Assembly (NCBI GenBank): GCA_937943045.1
Contig: CALEBN010000068.1
Span: 110,674 to 174,673, forward strand
Length of the DNA: 64,000 nt
Direction: 5' to 3'
Origin: an uncultured Collinsella sp.
Lineage (GTDB): Bacteria; Actinomycetota; Coriobacteriia; Coriobacteriales; Coriobacteriaceae
Positions 25,293 through 33,577 of this stretch are shown here, piece by piece; the first letter of the stretch is position 1; every line of letters starts with the position of its first letter. The notes under the pieces were generated by a model. The model was not told where the DNA came from. It was given only the letters and a program-made list of their open reading frames with translations, and did not search any database. The position numbers and the translations under genes were made by a program.

Positions 25293-26372
25293 CTATTCGT
25301 CGCCGAAGCTGATGCCCAGCGCCTTGGCCTCGCGCACCAGATCACTCTGGGGGTCGACAAACTTGAGCTTGCCGGCGACATCCTCGAGCGGCATGTGGCA
25401 CATTTTGCCGTCGCGCAGGGCAATCATGTAGCCAAACTCGCCGCGCAGGCAGCCGAGCGCTGCCTCGACGCCGCACTGAGTCGCAAAGATGCGGTCCTGG
25501 GCGTCGGGCTGACCGCCGCGCTGCGTGTGACCGGGGATGGCGACGCGGGTCTCGCGACCGGTCTTGGTCTCGATCTCCTTGGCGATGTCGTACACGATTG
25601 ACGGGCTCGTGCGCTCGGCGAGCTTCTTCTTGTACTCCTTCTTGGACAGCGCCGCGTCCTCCTTAGAGATGGCGCCCTCGGCGACGGCCACGATGGTAAA
25701 GCGGCTGCCGGTCTCCATGCGATGCTCGATGGTCTTGATAACCTGGTCCATGTCGTAGGGGATCTCGGGAATCAGGATGACGTCCGCGCCGCCCGCGACG
25801 CCGGCGTACAGCGGGATCCAGCCGACCTTGTGGCCCATGATCTCGATAACGAACACGCGGCCGTGACTCGAGGCGGTGGTGTGGATGTCGTCGATGCACT
25901 TGGTGGCGACGTCGATGGCGCTCGTAAAGCCAAACGTCATCTCGGTGCCCCAGGTGTCGTTATCGATGGTCTTGGGCAGGGCGATAACGTTGAGGCCCTC
26001 TTCGCGCAGGCGGTTGGCGGTCTTGGTGGAGCCGTTGCCGCCCAGCATAAACAGGCAGTCGAGCTGCAACTTATGATAGGTGTGGACCATCGCCGGCACC
26101 TTCTCGACGCCGTCGGCCTCGGGAATGTCCAGGCGCTTGAACGGCGTACGGCTCGTGCCTAGGATGGTGCCGCCGCGGGTGAGGATGCCGCTAAAATCGG
26201 CGGGCGTCATGACGCGGAACCTGCTGTAGATAAGGCCCTGGTAGCCGTCCTCAAAGCCATAAATCTCGATAGGTTCTTCGCTATTGGTCATGAGCGTTTT
26301 GACGATGCCGCGCATGGTGGCGTTGAGCGCCTGGCAGTCGCCGCCACTGGTAAGAAGACCGATCCTAAGCAT
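25293..26372 (-). CDS. pfkA: 6-phosphofructokinase
   Basis: A 359-residue glycolytic enzyme phosphorylating fructose 6-phosphate. The N-terminal LLTSGGDCQALNA, catalytic KTIDND at 134-139 and GHTQRGG late motif are family marks. Two specificity positions are mixed: Gly114 in GGNGS, as in ATP enzymes, and Lys134 in PKTIDND, as in pyrophosphate enzymes. Asn113 replaces the usual Asp. The same GGNG/PKTIDND combination occurs in clostridial-type PFKs that are annotated as ATP-dependent, so the phosphoryl donor cannot be settled from sequence. Confidence 0.9.
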   Translation of the reverse strand: MLRIGLLTSGGDCQALNATMRGIVKTLMTNSEEPIEIYGFEDGYQGLIYSRFRVMTPADFSGILTRGGTILGTSRTPFKRLDIPEADGVEKVPAMVHTYHKLQLDCLFMLGGNGSTKTANRLREEGLNVIALPKTIDNDTWGTEMTFGFTSAIDVATKCIDDIHTTASSHGRVFVIEIMGHKVGWIPLYAGVAGGADVILIPEIPYDMDQVIKTIEHRMETGSRFTIVAVAEGAISKEDAALSKKEYKKKLAERTSPSIVYDIAKEIETKTGRETRVAIPGHTQRGGQPDAQDRIFATQCGVEAALGCLRGEFGYMIALRDGKMCHMPLEDVAGKLKFVDPQSDLVREAKALGISFGDE

Positions 26373-26410
26373 GATGAATCCTTCCGGGCAAGTTATAACA
26401 TGCGCATAAG

Positions 26411-26443
26411 TTTACCCCCGCACACTGTTGATACGGGGGTAAA
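26411..26443. other. Hairpin between pfkA and the amidase gene
   Basis: TTTACCCCCG (26411-26420) pairs perfectly with CGGGGGTAAA (26434-26443). It lies between the amidase stop (26513) and the pfkA start (26372), both on the minus strand, so it may end the amidase transcript or lie in the pfkA leader. Confidence 0.55.
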
Positions 26444-26512
26444 ACGTGTTAGCTCAAGCGTATGGAAATGTAAGCAACGTCAGGCGAGCGTAAGGACGAC
26501 GGTGCCAGCTCC

Positions 26513-27598
26513 TTACAGCGCGAAGGCGTCGACGTCGCCCCAGTGGCGGCGCAGCGTGATGGCGGCAGCGGGCTCGGTATTGTCAAAGACGACCGACCAT
26601 TGCGTATTGCTGGTGATGTCTTCCGGATTGGGCTCTTGCGCCGCAGCGCGTAGGGCCTTCCAAGCGACTGCCTCGTCCTGGGCACCGACATGGGCGTCAA
26701 GGACATCGGCGATTGCGACAGCGCGCTCTTTGCCATGGCCCAGCTCGCCATTCTTTTGGTTGGGCAGCACTTCGTCGCCATAGCAGGCATAGAAGTTCGT
26801 AACCTGGCGTACAGGAGTCACTTTGAAAGCGCGGTCCGGATCGTGCGGATCCCACTCTACTACGCGCGCGTCACCGGCGGCGTCGTTGATAAAGAAGTGG
26901 TAATCGCGTCCGGCCATGGCGTGCATGTCGTAGGCGGAAAGCAGGTCGACAGCTTCTTGCGTGGTGGCGGCACGGTCGAGCACCAGACGGATGGCGAGCG
27001 AGGTATTGATGACGGGGCGTTGCGTGTCCTGGTCACAGGGCTTGGAATCCAGGGTGAGTACGGCAATGGACACGCCACATTCGTTAACACCGTCGAGCTG
27101 GGCAAACGGGCCCATGAGTGCAGCGGCGCGTCCGGCGACGGAGTTAAGCGGAGCGTTGGTGCCCAAGTTGTTGAGGGCCGCAAAGCCGATGGAGGTATAG
27201 CCGTCGCGCGGGTGATTGCGCACCAGCAGCGCCGAAGTATCGTCCTTAAAGTCGTAATTGCGACCGGTGCGCACGCGGCCTTCGGCATCTACGGCGACAA
27301 AAGCGCTGCAGGCAAACTGGGGCGCCTGGACATGTGCCGGCACACCGGGCAGCACCTGCGCCACCACGGCATCGATGTAGGCCTGGTCGTCGCGCACGCC
27401 AGCGGCGATGATGCGACCGAGATCGTAGTCGTAGGCGATGTCGATTGCGTACAGGTCATAGCCATCCGCGTAGCCGGTCAAGCGTTTGAGCGACGCGGCG
27501 GACTTGATTTGCTTGTGATAAACGATACCGGTGGCAGCAGCAAGGCCGACGGCGACCCCCGCGACACCGCAGGTGATGGCAATGTTACGTGGCTTCAT
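26513..27598 (-). CDS. Linear amide C-N hydrolase (choloylglycine hydrolase / C45-like, Ntn fold)
   Basis: A 361-residue protein with an N-terminal membrane segment (about residues 6-26). The expected N-terminal nucleophile is Cys97 in QFACSAF, followed by RTGRNYDF, the conserved Arg/Asp-containing strand of the Ntn amidases. To act, Cys97 would have to be freed by cleavage of the 96-residue leader, as in acyl-CoA:6-APA acyltransferases; canonical bile salt hydrolases have the Cys directly after Met. Substrates could be N-acyl amino acids, bile conjugates or penicillins. GAGAGGAG precedes the ATG. Confidence 0.8.
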   Translation of the reverse strand: MKPRNIAITCGVAGVAVGLAAATGIVYHKQIKSAASLKRLTGYADGYDLYAIDIAYDYDLGRIIAAGVRDDQAYIDAVVAQVLPGVPAHVQAPQFACSAFVAVDAEGRVRTGRNYDFKDDTSALLVRNHPRDGYTSIGFAALNNLGTNAPLNSVAGRAAALMGPFAQLDGVNECGVSIAVLTLDSKPCDQDTQRPVINTSLAIRLVLDRAATTQEAVDLLSAYDMHAMAGRDYHFFINDAAGDARVVEWDPHDPDRAFKVTPVRQVTNFYACYGDEVLPNQKNGELGHGKERAVAIADVLDAHVGAQDEAVAWKALRAAAQEPNPEDITSNTQWSVVFDNTEPAAAITLRRHWGDVDAFAL

Positions 27599-27759
27599 GA
27601 CGGCTCCTCTCGTCCTGTTAGCGCAATTGTCGCAAAAGGAGCGCGGGCATGATGGCTCAACTTGGTGAGTGGCGCGGAATTAAGCACGGAATGAAGAGTG
27701 CGGCGCTGGCGTGGCGGGGTATGCTGGAGGGGACCATCAACCCAGCGAAAGGGGAGAGC

Positions 27760-29145
27760 ATGACGGATCAGGAAACGCCCGAGCGCGCGCACGTGACGGC
27801 CGATGATATCGAGGCCGCCAACGACCTTATCGACTTTATCGAGGCATGCCCCAGCATGTTCCATACGGCGGCGACCATTATGGCCGAGCTCGATGAGGCG
27901 GGCTTTACCTACCTGCCCGAGAATGCGGCGTGGGACATCGAACCGGGCGGGCGTTATTACACGCAGCGCAACACCTCGAGCGTTGTTGCCTTTAAGGTGG
28001 GCGAGGACCTGGCCGCGACGTGGGGCGAGGACGGCGTTGCCGGTGACTATCATTTTCAGCTCACGGCGTCGCACAGCGATTCGCCGACGTTTAAGGTCAA
28101 GGCTGTGCCCGAGCTCGACGGCGCGGGCGAGACGCTGCGCCTGAACACCGAGGCCTACGGCGGCATGATCGACTACACCTGGTTCGATCGCCCGCTGGCG
28201 CTCGCGGGTCGCGTGTTGGTACGCGAGGGCGACCGTATCGAGAGCCGCCTGCTTGCCACCGAACGCGAGGTCGCTATTATCCCGAGCCTTGCTATCCACA
28301 TGAACCGCGGCGTTAACGAGGGCTTTGCTCCCAACCGAGCCATTGATCTGTGCCCGCTCATCAGCGCTGGCGCGCTTAAGCAGGGCGACTTTGACGCCCT
28401 GATCGCCGACGAGCTGGACGTTGAGCCCGAGCAGATTCTGGGTCGCGACCTGTTCCTGGTCAATCGTCAGGATGCGCGCATTTGGGGCTGGGCCGACGAG
28501 TTTATCTCGACGCCCAAGCTCGACGACCTGGCCTGCGCCTACACCTCGCTGCAGGCATTTTTGGGTGCCGAGAATGCGCATGACATCTCGGTCTTTTGCT
28601 GCTTTGATAACGAGGAGGTTGGCTCCGAGACCAAGCAGGGCGCCATGTCGACGTTCTTGGCCGACGCGCTGCGCCGCATCAACGGATCGCTGGGCTTTGA
28701 CGACGAGTCGTACCATCGCGCACTTGCCGCCTCGATGCTTGTGAGCTGCGACAACGCGCATGCCGTGCACCCCAACCACGCCGAGAAGTGCGATGCTCGC
28801 AATCAGGTTGTGCTTAACGGCGGCATTGTCATTAAGGAAGCCGCCAACCAGCACTACTGCACCGATGCCTTTAGCCGCGCGGTGTTCCAGGCCATCTGTG
28901 ATGACGCCGACGTACCCACACAGGCCTTCGCCAACAAGAGCGATATGGCCGGAGGCTCCACACTCGGCAACCTGTCCAATATGCAGGCGAGCATGCATGC
29001 CGTGGACGTGGGCCTGCCGCAGCTGGCCATGCACTCAAGCTACGAGACCGGCGGCGTACGCGACGTGATGTACGCCATCCGCGCCCTCACCGCCTTCTAC
29101 GAGCGCGACCTCCATATCAACGGAGCCGAAAGCGCGGAGCTCTAA
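27760..29145 (+). CDS. M18 family aminopeptidase
   Basis: A 461-residue dinuclear zinc aminopeptidase of the aspartyl aminopeptidase family. HSDSPTFKVK holds the first metal ligand, CFDNEEVGSETKQGA the catalytic Glu pair and the bridging region, HPNHAEK a further ligand region, and the C-terminal MHSSYET the final His. No signal peptide, so cytosolic peptide turnover. GAAAGGGGAGAGC before the ATG at 27760 sets the start and removes a 37-residue extension. It is divergent from the amidase gene. Confidence 0.92.
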   Translation: MTDQETPERAHVTADDIEAANDLIDFIEACPSMFHTAATIMAELDEAGFTYLPENAAWDIEPGGRYYTQRNTSSVVAFKVGEDLAATWGEDGVAGDYHFQLTASHSDSPTFKVKAVPELDGAGETLRLNTEAYGGMIDYTWFDRPLALAGRVLVREGDRIESRLLATEREVAIIPSLAIHMNRGVNEGFAPNRAIDLCPLISAGALKQGDFDALIADELDVEPEQILGRDLFLVNRQDARIWGWADEFISTPKLDDLACAYTSLQAFLGAENAHDISVFCCFDNEEVGSETKQGAMSTFLADALRRINGSLGFDDESYHRALAASMLVSCDNAHAVHPNHAEKCDARNQVVLNGGIVIKEAANQHYCTDAFSRAVFQAICDDADVPTQAFANKSDMAGGSTLGNLSNMQASMHAVDVGLPQLAMHSSYETGGVRDVMYAIRALTAFYERDLHINGAESAEL

Positions 29146-29184
29146 AACCTGCCAAAGAGGGATGTTGATTTCGGCAGGTTTTAT
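29146..29184 (+). terminator. REP-like terminator CCTGCC family, copy 3
   Basis: AACCTGCC and GGCAGGTT enclose a loop diverged from the other copies (GAGGGATGTTGATTT), followed by TTATCTGGGCAAA as in the copies at 23028 and 41393. It begins at the stop codon of the aminopeptidase gene. Confidence 0.65.
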
Positions 29185-29230
29185 CTGGGCAAATGCAAAG
29201 GGTGAAACCGAGCTAGATCTGTGATATGTG

Positions 29231-29264
29231 GCCGCCGAGGTGCAGTGTGCCTCGGCGGCTTTTT
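29231..29264 (+). terminator. Strong rho-independent terminator
   Basis: GCCGCCGAGG, a nine-base loop, CCTCGGCGGC and a run of five T residues. It separates the aminopeptidase from the toxin-antitoxin operon. Confidence 0.9.
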
Positions 29265-29359
29265 GTGTACAGAGTACGGCTAATGCTTATAAATGCTATA
29301 CATGCTTTACGTATCTACCATAGAGTTTTATGATAGTTTTGAAGTATTAAGGAGGGGTC

Positions 29360-29740
29360 ATGACCACAACAGCCGCTCAGATCAACGTGCGTCTCGATGC
29401 CGATCTTAAAAGGAGTGGGGACGCCGCTCTCTCCAGGGCCGGTATGACGCCGAGCCAAGCGGTGCGTGCGCTCTGGCAACTTGCGGCATCTCTGGCTGAT
29501 CGGCCCGGCGCGCTCGAGGATATCCTGCTGCCCAGTCGTGCCCGGGCGGAACAGCGCGAGCGCGAAAAGGCCGCCAAACGTAAGCTCGAGCTCATGGATC
29601 AGGGGTCGAAGCTGTTCGCTGCCGCTTGCCGTGAGTCGGGAATCGATATGGTCAGGGCTCAGCCATCGGACGACGAAGAGCTCAAACGGAATGCCTATGC
29701 GGATCGCTATGGCGAGGAGATGAGCTGGCTCTATGAGTGA
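29360..29740 (+). CDS. RelB/DinJ-type antitoxin
   Basis: A 126-residue protein. The N-terminal 45 residues (INVRLDADLKRSGDAALSRAGMTPSQAVRALW) match the ribbon-helix-helix DNA-binding fold of RelB/DinJ antitoxins: a beta strand with alternating polar residues, then two helices. The charged helical C-terminus would wrap the toxin. AAGGAGGGG lies 6 bases before the ATG. It overlaps the PIN gene by 8 bases. Antitoxins of this fold repress their own promoter. Confidence 0.82.
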   Translation: MTTTAAQINVRLDADLKRSGDAALSRAGMTPSQAVRALWQLAASLADRPGALEDILLPSRARAEQREREKAAKRKLELMDQGSKLFAAACRESGIDMVRAQPSDDEELKRNAYADRYGEEMSWLYE

Positions 29741-30224
29741 GGCTCCAAGGCGTATCTTGGTTGACACCAACGTGTGGCTCGATTACTTCATTCCCTCACG
29801 ACGTGGTCGTTCGGTGGCGATTGAGTTTTTACGCGATGCATGCACGGCACAGGTGGATTTGCTGTATGCGGCGACATCGTCCAAAGACCTGTTCTATTTG
29901 ATTTCGAGCGAACATAAGGCGTGGTATCGGCGCGAGCATGGCTCACTATCCCAAGATGCCGCCGTGGCGGCGACATCACTTGCATGGGATTGCCTCGACG
30001 TGTTGTCGCAACTTGCCACGCCGGTACCCTGCGACCTGAGTGACATATGGATGGCGAGCAGGCAGCGTGAGCTCCATAGCGATTACGAAGACGATTTAAT
30101 CATTGCGGCAGCGATACGCTCCCAAGCAGATTTACTGGTCACCAACGATGTCAAGCTCTGCTCACACGCACCCGTCGCAGCAATGAGTGTAGAAGACGCA
30201 AGAAATTACTTAGCAACGCTCTAA
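29733..30224 (+). CDS. PIN-domain ribonuclease toxin
   Basis: A 163-residue PIN domain. The metal-binding acids are recognisable as Asp11 in LVDTNVWLDYF, the DYEDD cluster near 127-131 and Asp near 147 in LLVTNDVKL. PIN toxins of the VapC class cut RNA, often tRNA or rRNA. The pairing of a PIN toxin with a RelB-type rather than a VapB-type antitoxin is a mixed arrangement seen in some loci. The overlap with the antitoxin gene ensures coupled synthesis. Confidence 0.85.
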   Translation: MSEAPRRILVDTNVWLDYFIPSRRGRSVAIEFLRDACTAQVDLLYAATSSKDLFYLISSEHKAWYRREHGSLSQDAAVAATSLAWDCLDVLSQLATPVPCDLSDIWMASRQRELHSDYEDDLIIAAAIRSQADLLVTNDVKLCSHAPVAAMSVEDARNYLATL

Positions 30225-30296
30225 CAATTTGAAGACCCCACAGGTTGAGCAAAAGTCAGCGAGAGCCTGCCGTTTGAGCCAAGGTGCCGTGAAATG

Positions 30297-30330
30297 AAAA
30301 GGCGCTGACCTTCTGGTCGCGCCTTTGAAA
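30297..30330. terminator. Hairpin downstream of the toxin gene
   Basis: AAAAGGCGC-T-GACC, loop TTCT, then GGTC-GCGCCTTT. It is followed by GAAATTGAAC, not a T-tract, though the stem ends in TTT. Likely terminator of the toxin-antitoxin operon. Confidence 0.6.
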
Positions 30331-30355
30331 TTGAACGGCAGATTGGCCAAACGGC

Positions 30356-30453
30356 GGGCTCGCAGCGTCGACCGGTCCGCCGTTCGTTAGAACGGCGGAA
30401 CCCATGGGGCTCGCAGCGTCGAGAGGTTCCGGCGTTTGGTAAAACGCCGGAAC
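30356..30453. repeat. Two tandem linker-hairpin units
   Basis: The 16-base linker GGGCTCGCAGCGTCGA occurs at 30356-30371 and 30407-30422, 51 bases apart. Each is followed by a perfect hairpin with a four-base loop: TCCGCCGTTC-GTTA-GAACGGCGGA (30376-30399) and GTTCCGGCGTTT-GGTA-AAACGCCGGAAC arms (30426-30453). The hairpin arms differ, the linker is identical. The second unit abuts the stop of the dehydrogenase gene. Confidence 0.65.
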
Positions 30454-30455
30454 AA

Positions 30456-31391
30456 TCAGTGTTCGATCCAGCAGCGAAGGGTCTCGCCGGCCTGCAGATG
30501 ACGCAGATTCTCCGCGGCGATGTCTACGACATTGTTGAGCGTGGCTGCCAGGTGGAACCATCCGGAGACGTGCGGTGTGATGAGCATGTTGGGCGCATCC
30601 CACAGCGGGCTTGTCGCGGGCAGGGGCTCGGGGTCGGTGACGTCGACCGCGGCGCCGGCGAGATGCCCCGACTCCAGAGCGGCAATCAAGTCGTCGGCGA
30701 CCACAAGATCTCCGCGGCCGCCGTTGGCAAAGAAGGAGCCCGGCTTCATCGCGGCGAAGAACTCGGCGTTCGCCAGGCCGTGGGTCTCGGGTGTGCTCGG
30801 CATAAAGGATGCGACGATGTCGGCCTCCGCCAAGCGCTCAGGTAGGGCGTCCATGCCGTCCATGTCCTCAAACACAATGGGGTAGACGAGCGGATGGCGC
30901 TTGATGCCGCGGACGTGCGCACCCATGCTGCGGCAGAGCGTGGCAAAGTGGCCGCCAATGTCGCCCGCGCCCAGCACCAGCACGTTGGCATTTTTGAGCG
31001 AGGTAACCGACCCCAAATCCTCCCAGCGATGCTCGCGCTGCAGGTCCTGGTAGCCGGGCAGGCGCTTCATCATGGAAAGGACCATGGCAAACATGTGCTC
31101 GCTCACGGCCTGACCGTAGGCGCCGATTGAGCAAGACAGCTTGGCTTCAGCCGGCACAGTGCCGGCGGCAAGGTAGTTCTCATAGCCGGCGGTCTGCAAT
31201 TGCAACAGCTGGAGATGCTCGCATGCCGTGAGCATGCTAGGGTCTATATTGCCCAAGATCACGTCGGCATCGGCGACCTGCTCGCGTGTGGCGGCGTCAG
31301 AGCTCGTGTAGATAAAGTCCTCGCCCGGAGCGCTCGACTCAAGAATTGCGCGATGGCGGTCATTGACGGGCAGCAAAACCAGGATGTTCAC
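30456..31391 (-). CDS. D-isomer-specific 2-hydroxyacid dehydrogenase
   Basis: A 311-residue NAD-dependent dehydrogenase. GAGDIGG at 141-147 is the Rossmann motif; NGGRGD carries the substrate-binding Arg, DPEPLP the catalytic-relay Glu, and ITPHVSG the catalytic His. No serine-feedback (ACT) domain, so not a full SerA. The substrate (glyoxylate, hydroxypyruvate or another 2-keto acid) cannot be told from sequence. Confidence 0.88.
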   Translation of the reverse strand: MNILVLLPVNDRHRAILESSAPGEDFIYTSSDAATREQVADADVILGNIDPSMLTACEHLQLLQLQTAGYENYLAAGTVPAEAKLSCSIGAYGQAVSEHMFAMVLSMMKRLPGYQDLQREHRWEDLGSVTSLKNANVLVLGAGDIGGHFATLCRSMGAHVRGIKRHPLVYPIVFEDMDGMDALPERLAEADIVASFMPSTPETHGLANAEFFAAMKPGSFFANGGRGDLVVADDLIAALESGHLAGAAVDVTDPEPLPATSPLWDAPNMLITPHVSGWFHLAATLNNVVDIAAENLRHLQAGETLRCWIEH

Positions 31392-31410
31392 AAGCAGTCC
31401 TCTCCGCTCG

Positions 31411-31446
31411 ACCTGCCAGGGACAGGTTAATTTTGGCAGGTTTTAT
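31411..31446 (+). repeat. REP-like hairpin CCTGCC family, copy 4
   Basis: ACCTGCCA and TGGCAGGT around a loop with GGGACAGGTTAATTT, followed by TTTATC. The left arm lacks the AAAA of the other copies. It lies upstream of the dehydrogenase start, between two minus-strand genes. Confidence 0.65.
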
Positions 31447-31469
31447 CAGGCAAAACGTTCAAATAAAAA

Positions 31470-31511
31470 CGCCGGATGCAAGACGAGCATGCCCGTCAGC
31501 ATCCGGCGCAT
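31470..31511 (-). terminator. Hairpin downstream of the methionine aminopeptidase
   Basis: CGCCGGATGC pairs with GCATCCGGCG around an 18-base loop; on the minus strand it is followed by TTTTTATTTGAAC, a good U-tract. It ends the aminopeptidase transcript (stop at 31518). Confidence 0.8.
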
Positions 31512-31517
31512 CCACGG

Positions 31518-32405
31518 CTACCAGCTCAGCAGCTCGTAGCCGTCCTCGGTCACCACGAGCTGTACCTCGCACTGGGCCGAATCACTGCCGTCCTTGGTGC
31601 GCACGCACCAACCGTCGCCCTTGCTAATCTTGATGTCGGGTGCTCCGGCGTTGACCATGGGCTCGATGGTAAAGACCATGCCCGGAGCCATGATGGTGTC
31701 CACATCGGGCGCCTCGGTGGTAAAGCCCACAAACGGGTCCTCGTGGAACTCCTTGCCAATGCCGTGTCCGCCGTACTCGCGCACCACGCTAAAGCCGGCG
31801 TCCTCGACCGTCTTTTGCACGGCCTCGGCCATAACGGACAGCGGCAGCCATGGCTTGACGGCCGCCAGGCCCGCCTCCACGCTGGCGCGGGTGACATCGA
31901 CAAGACGCTGGCGCTCGGCAGAGACCTCGCCGATGCAGAACATGCGGCTCGAGTCGCTAAAGTAGCCGTCAAGAATCGTGGAGCAGTCGACGTTGATGAT
32001 GTCGCCCTCGTGCAGCACGTCCGTATCGCAGGGGATACCGTGACAGACCACGTCGTTGATCGAGGTGCATACGCTCTTGGGGTAGCCCTCGTAGTTGAGG
32101 TCGGCCGGCGTGCCACCGTGCTCGACGGTGTAGTCGTAGATCATCTGGTCAATCTGGTTGGTGGTCATGCTCGCGGCGATGTGCTCGCCTACGTAGTCGA
32201 GCACGCCCACGTTGATAGCCGCCGAGCGCTTGATGCCCTCGATATCGGCGGGCGTCTTGTAGAGCGTGCGAGGTAGAACCTCCCAGCCCTCTTCCCACAG
32301 GCGCTCGAGGCGCTCGTCAAAGGTGCTATGGCATTTCTTATATTTTTTGCCGCTGCCGCACCAGCAAGCGTCGTTGCGGCCGGGCACGGGTCCTTTGTCA
32401 AACAT
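31518..32405 (-). CDS. map: Type I methionine aminopeptidase with N-terminal SEC-C zinc motif
   Basis: A 295-residue enzyme that removes the initiator methionine. Residues 1-30 form a SEC-C motif with Cys14, Cys16, Cys25 and His26 (CWCGSGKKYKKCH), which binds zinc and probably helps ribosome association. The catalytic domain has the two metal Asp residues (NVDCS and YFSDSSR), His in GHGIGKEFHE, and Glu in TIEPM and near the C-terminus in QCEVQLVV. AAAGGAAG precedes the ATG. The SEC-C form occurs in many Gram-positive bacteria. Confidence 0.94.
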   Translation of the reverse strand: MFDKGPVPGRNDACWCGSGKKYKKCHSTFDERLERLWEEGWEVLPRTLYKTPADIEGIKRSAAINVGVLDYVGEHIAASMTTNQIDQMIYDYTVEHGGTPADLNYEGYPKSVCTSINDVVCHGIPCDTDVLHEGDIINVDCSTILDGYFSDSSRMFCIGEVSAERQRLVDVTRASVEAGLAAVKPWLPLSVMAEAVQKTVEDAGFSVVREYGGHGIGKEFHEDPFVGFTTEAPDVDTIMAPGMVFTIEPMVNAGAPDIKISKGDGWCVRTKDGSDSAQCEVQLVVTEDGYELLSW

Positions 32406-32457
32406 GGCTAACTTCCTTTCATCCGCAGCTAGTATAGCCCACCCACGCGTCTATAAA

Positions 32458-32524
32458 AGTTGCGGTGATATAGTTCCGATTTAAGCGGTTTAACAGCACA
32501 AATAGGAACTATATCACCGCAACT
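32458..32524. repeat. Dispersed palindrome, TTGCGGTG family, copy 4
   Basis: Perfect 20-bp arms (32458-32477 and 32505-32524), AGTTGCGGTGATATAGTTCC and its complement, around a 27-nt loop. It lies between the radical SAM gene (ends 32566, minus strand) and the map start. Confidence 0.8.
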
Positions 32525-32565
32525 GATGGGGCGGGATGGCGGGCACTGGCTGCTGCGTGGTTTTG

Positions 32566-33342
32566 CTAGTAGCTCACCTGGCAGGGGATGCCGAGGGCGC
32601 GCACGCGTGCAGCAATCTTGTCGAGCACCTCGGGCGCCGCTTTAGCAAGGCCGGCGACCGGTGTTTCGCGCGCCACCGTGTAAATGGTCGCCTCCTGTGG
32701 GCGAATGCACTCGAGCGCCGAGAGCCAAGGGCCAACGTACTCCTCGCCGGTGTTATCGAGAGACTTGCCCCGGTACTCACCGCTCAAAAACATCGTCTGG
32801 ATAATGACATGACCGTTAAAGTTTGCGAACGTCTCTATCTGGTGCTCTACATCGTAGGGGCCAACGGGCTGGTCGAGCAGCTGGATAAATGCCGGGTCGA
32901 CCGTATCGAGCTTGAGGATGTTGTCGTCGACCATCATGAGTGCATCGTGCACCTGGGGACGGTCGGCGCGCGTGCCGTTGGAAAGCACGGCAATCTTGGT
33001 GTTTGGGGCCAGCTGGTCGCGCAGCGCGATGGCACCGGCGATAGCCTGCGGAAACTCAGGTGCGGCGGTTGGTTCGCCGTTGCCGGCAAACGTGATTACA
33101 TCGGGCAGCTCACCCTCGATTGCCATCTCGTGCAGCTTGGCCTCGAGTGCATCGAGCACCACGGCAGCCGTGTTATACGGCTCGTGGCAGGGGTGCTCGG
33201 CGTTGAGACCGTTCTCGCAGTAGATGCAGTCGAACGTGCAGATTTTGCCGCTCGCCGGCATCATGTTGACACCGAGCGAAAGGCCCAAGCGACGGCTGCG
33301 GACGGGCCCAAAGATGGGGCTGGCATTTAAAAACGTAGACAT
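32566..33342 (-). CDS. Radical SAM protein
   Basis: A 258-residue radical SAM enzyme. The 4Fe-4S ligands are Cys35, Cys39 and Cys42 in CTFDCIYC, preceded by GPVRSRRLGLSLGVN and followed by TFAGNGEPT, the GGE-like SAM-binding motif. The SRRLG-LGVN segment is seen in radical SAM proteins near molybdenum or wybutosine-type genes, but the substrate is unknown. AGGAG lies 8 bases before the ATG at 33342; an ATG at 33348 is possible. No partner gene is adjacent. Confidence 0.85.
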   Translation of the reverse strand: MSTFLNASPIFGPVRSRRLGLSLGVNMMPASGKICTFDCIYCENGLNAEHPCHEPYNTAAVVLDALEAKLHEMAIEGELPDVITFAGNGEPTAAPEFPQAIAGAIALRDQLAPNTKIAVLSNGTRADRPQVHDALMMVDDNILKLDTVDPAFIQLLDQPVGPYDVEHQIETFANFNGHVIIQTMFLSGEYRGKSLDNTGEEYVGPWLSALECIRPQEATIYTVARETPVAGLAKAAPEVLDKIAARVRALGIPCQVSY

Positions 33343-33577
33343 AGGCATGTGCTCCTTGGGACAGTTGAGCTTAAGCATAGCATCGGCCTTCATGTGGGTT
33401 GCGGGTTTGGGCGCTGTTGTTTAGGCAGAAACCTTGCAATCGGGCGAGTTTTCGAAACCCTGTCATGAAAGGGTGCGAGCTGGGTACAGTAAACGCATTC
33501 ATGTACACACAAAATGACGCCATCTGACCAAGCCGCACCCCGGCACGGCCTGGTGGTGTTGACGATGGGAACACAGT

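Noticed and set aside
25293..26372. Novel pyrophosphate-dependent phosphofructokinase
   Set aside because: The mixed Gly/Lys signature is odd by the E. coli rule but is shared with a common clostridial PFK group, so it is noted in the annotation and not claimed as new.
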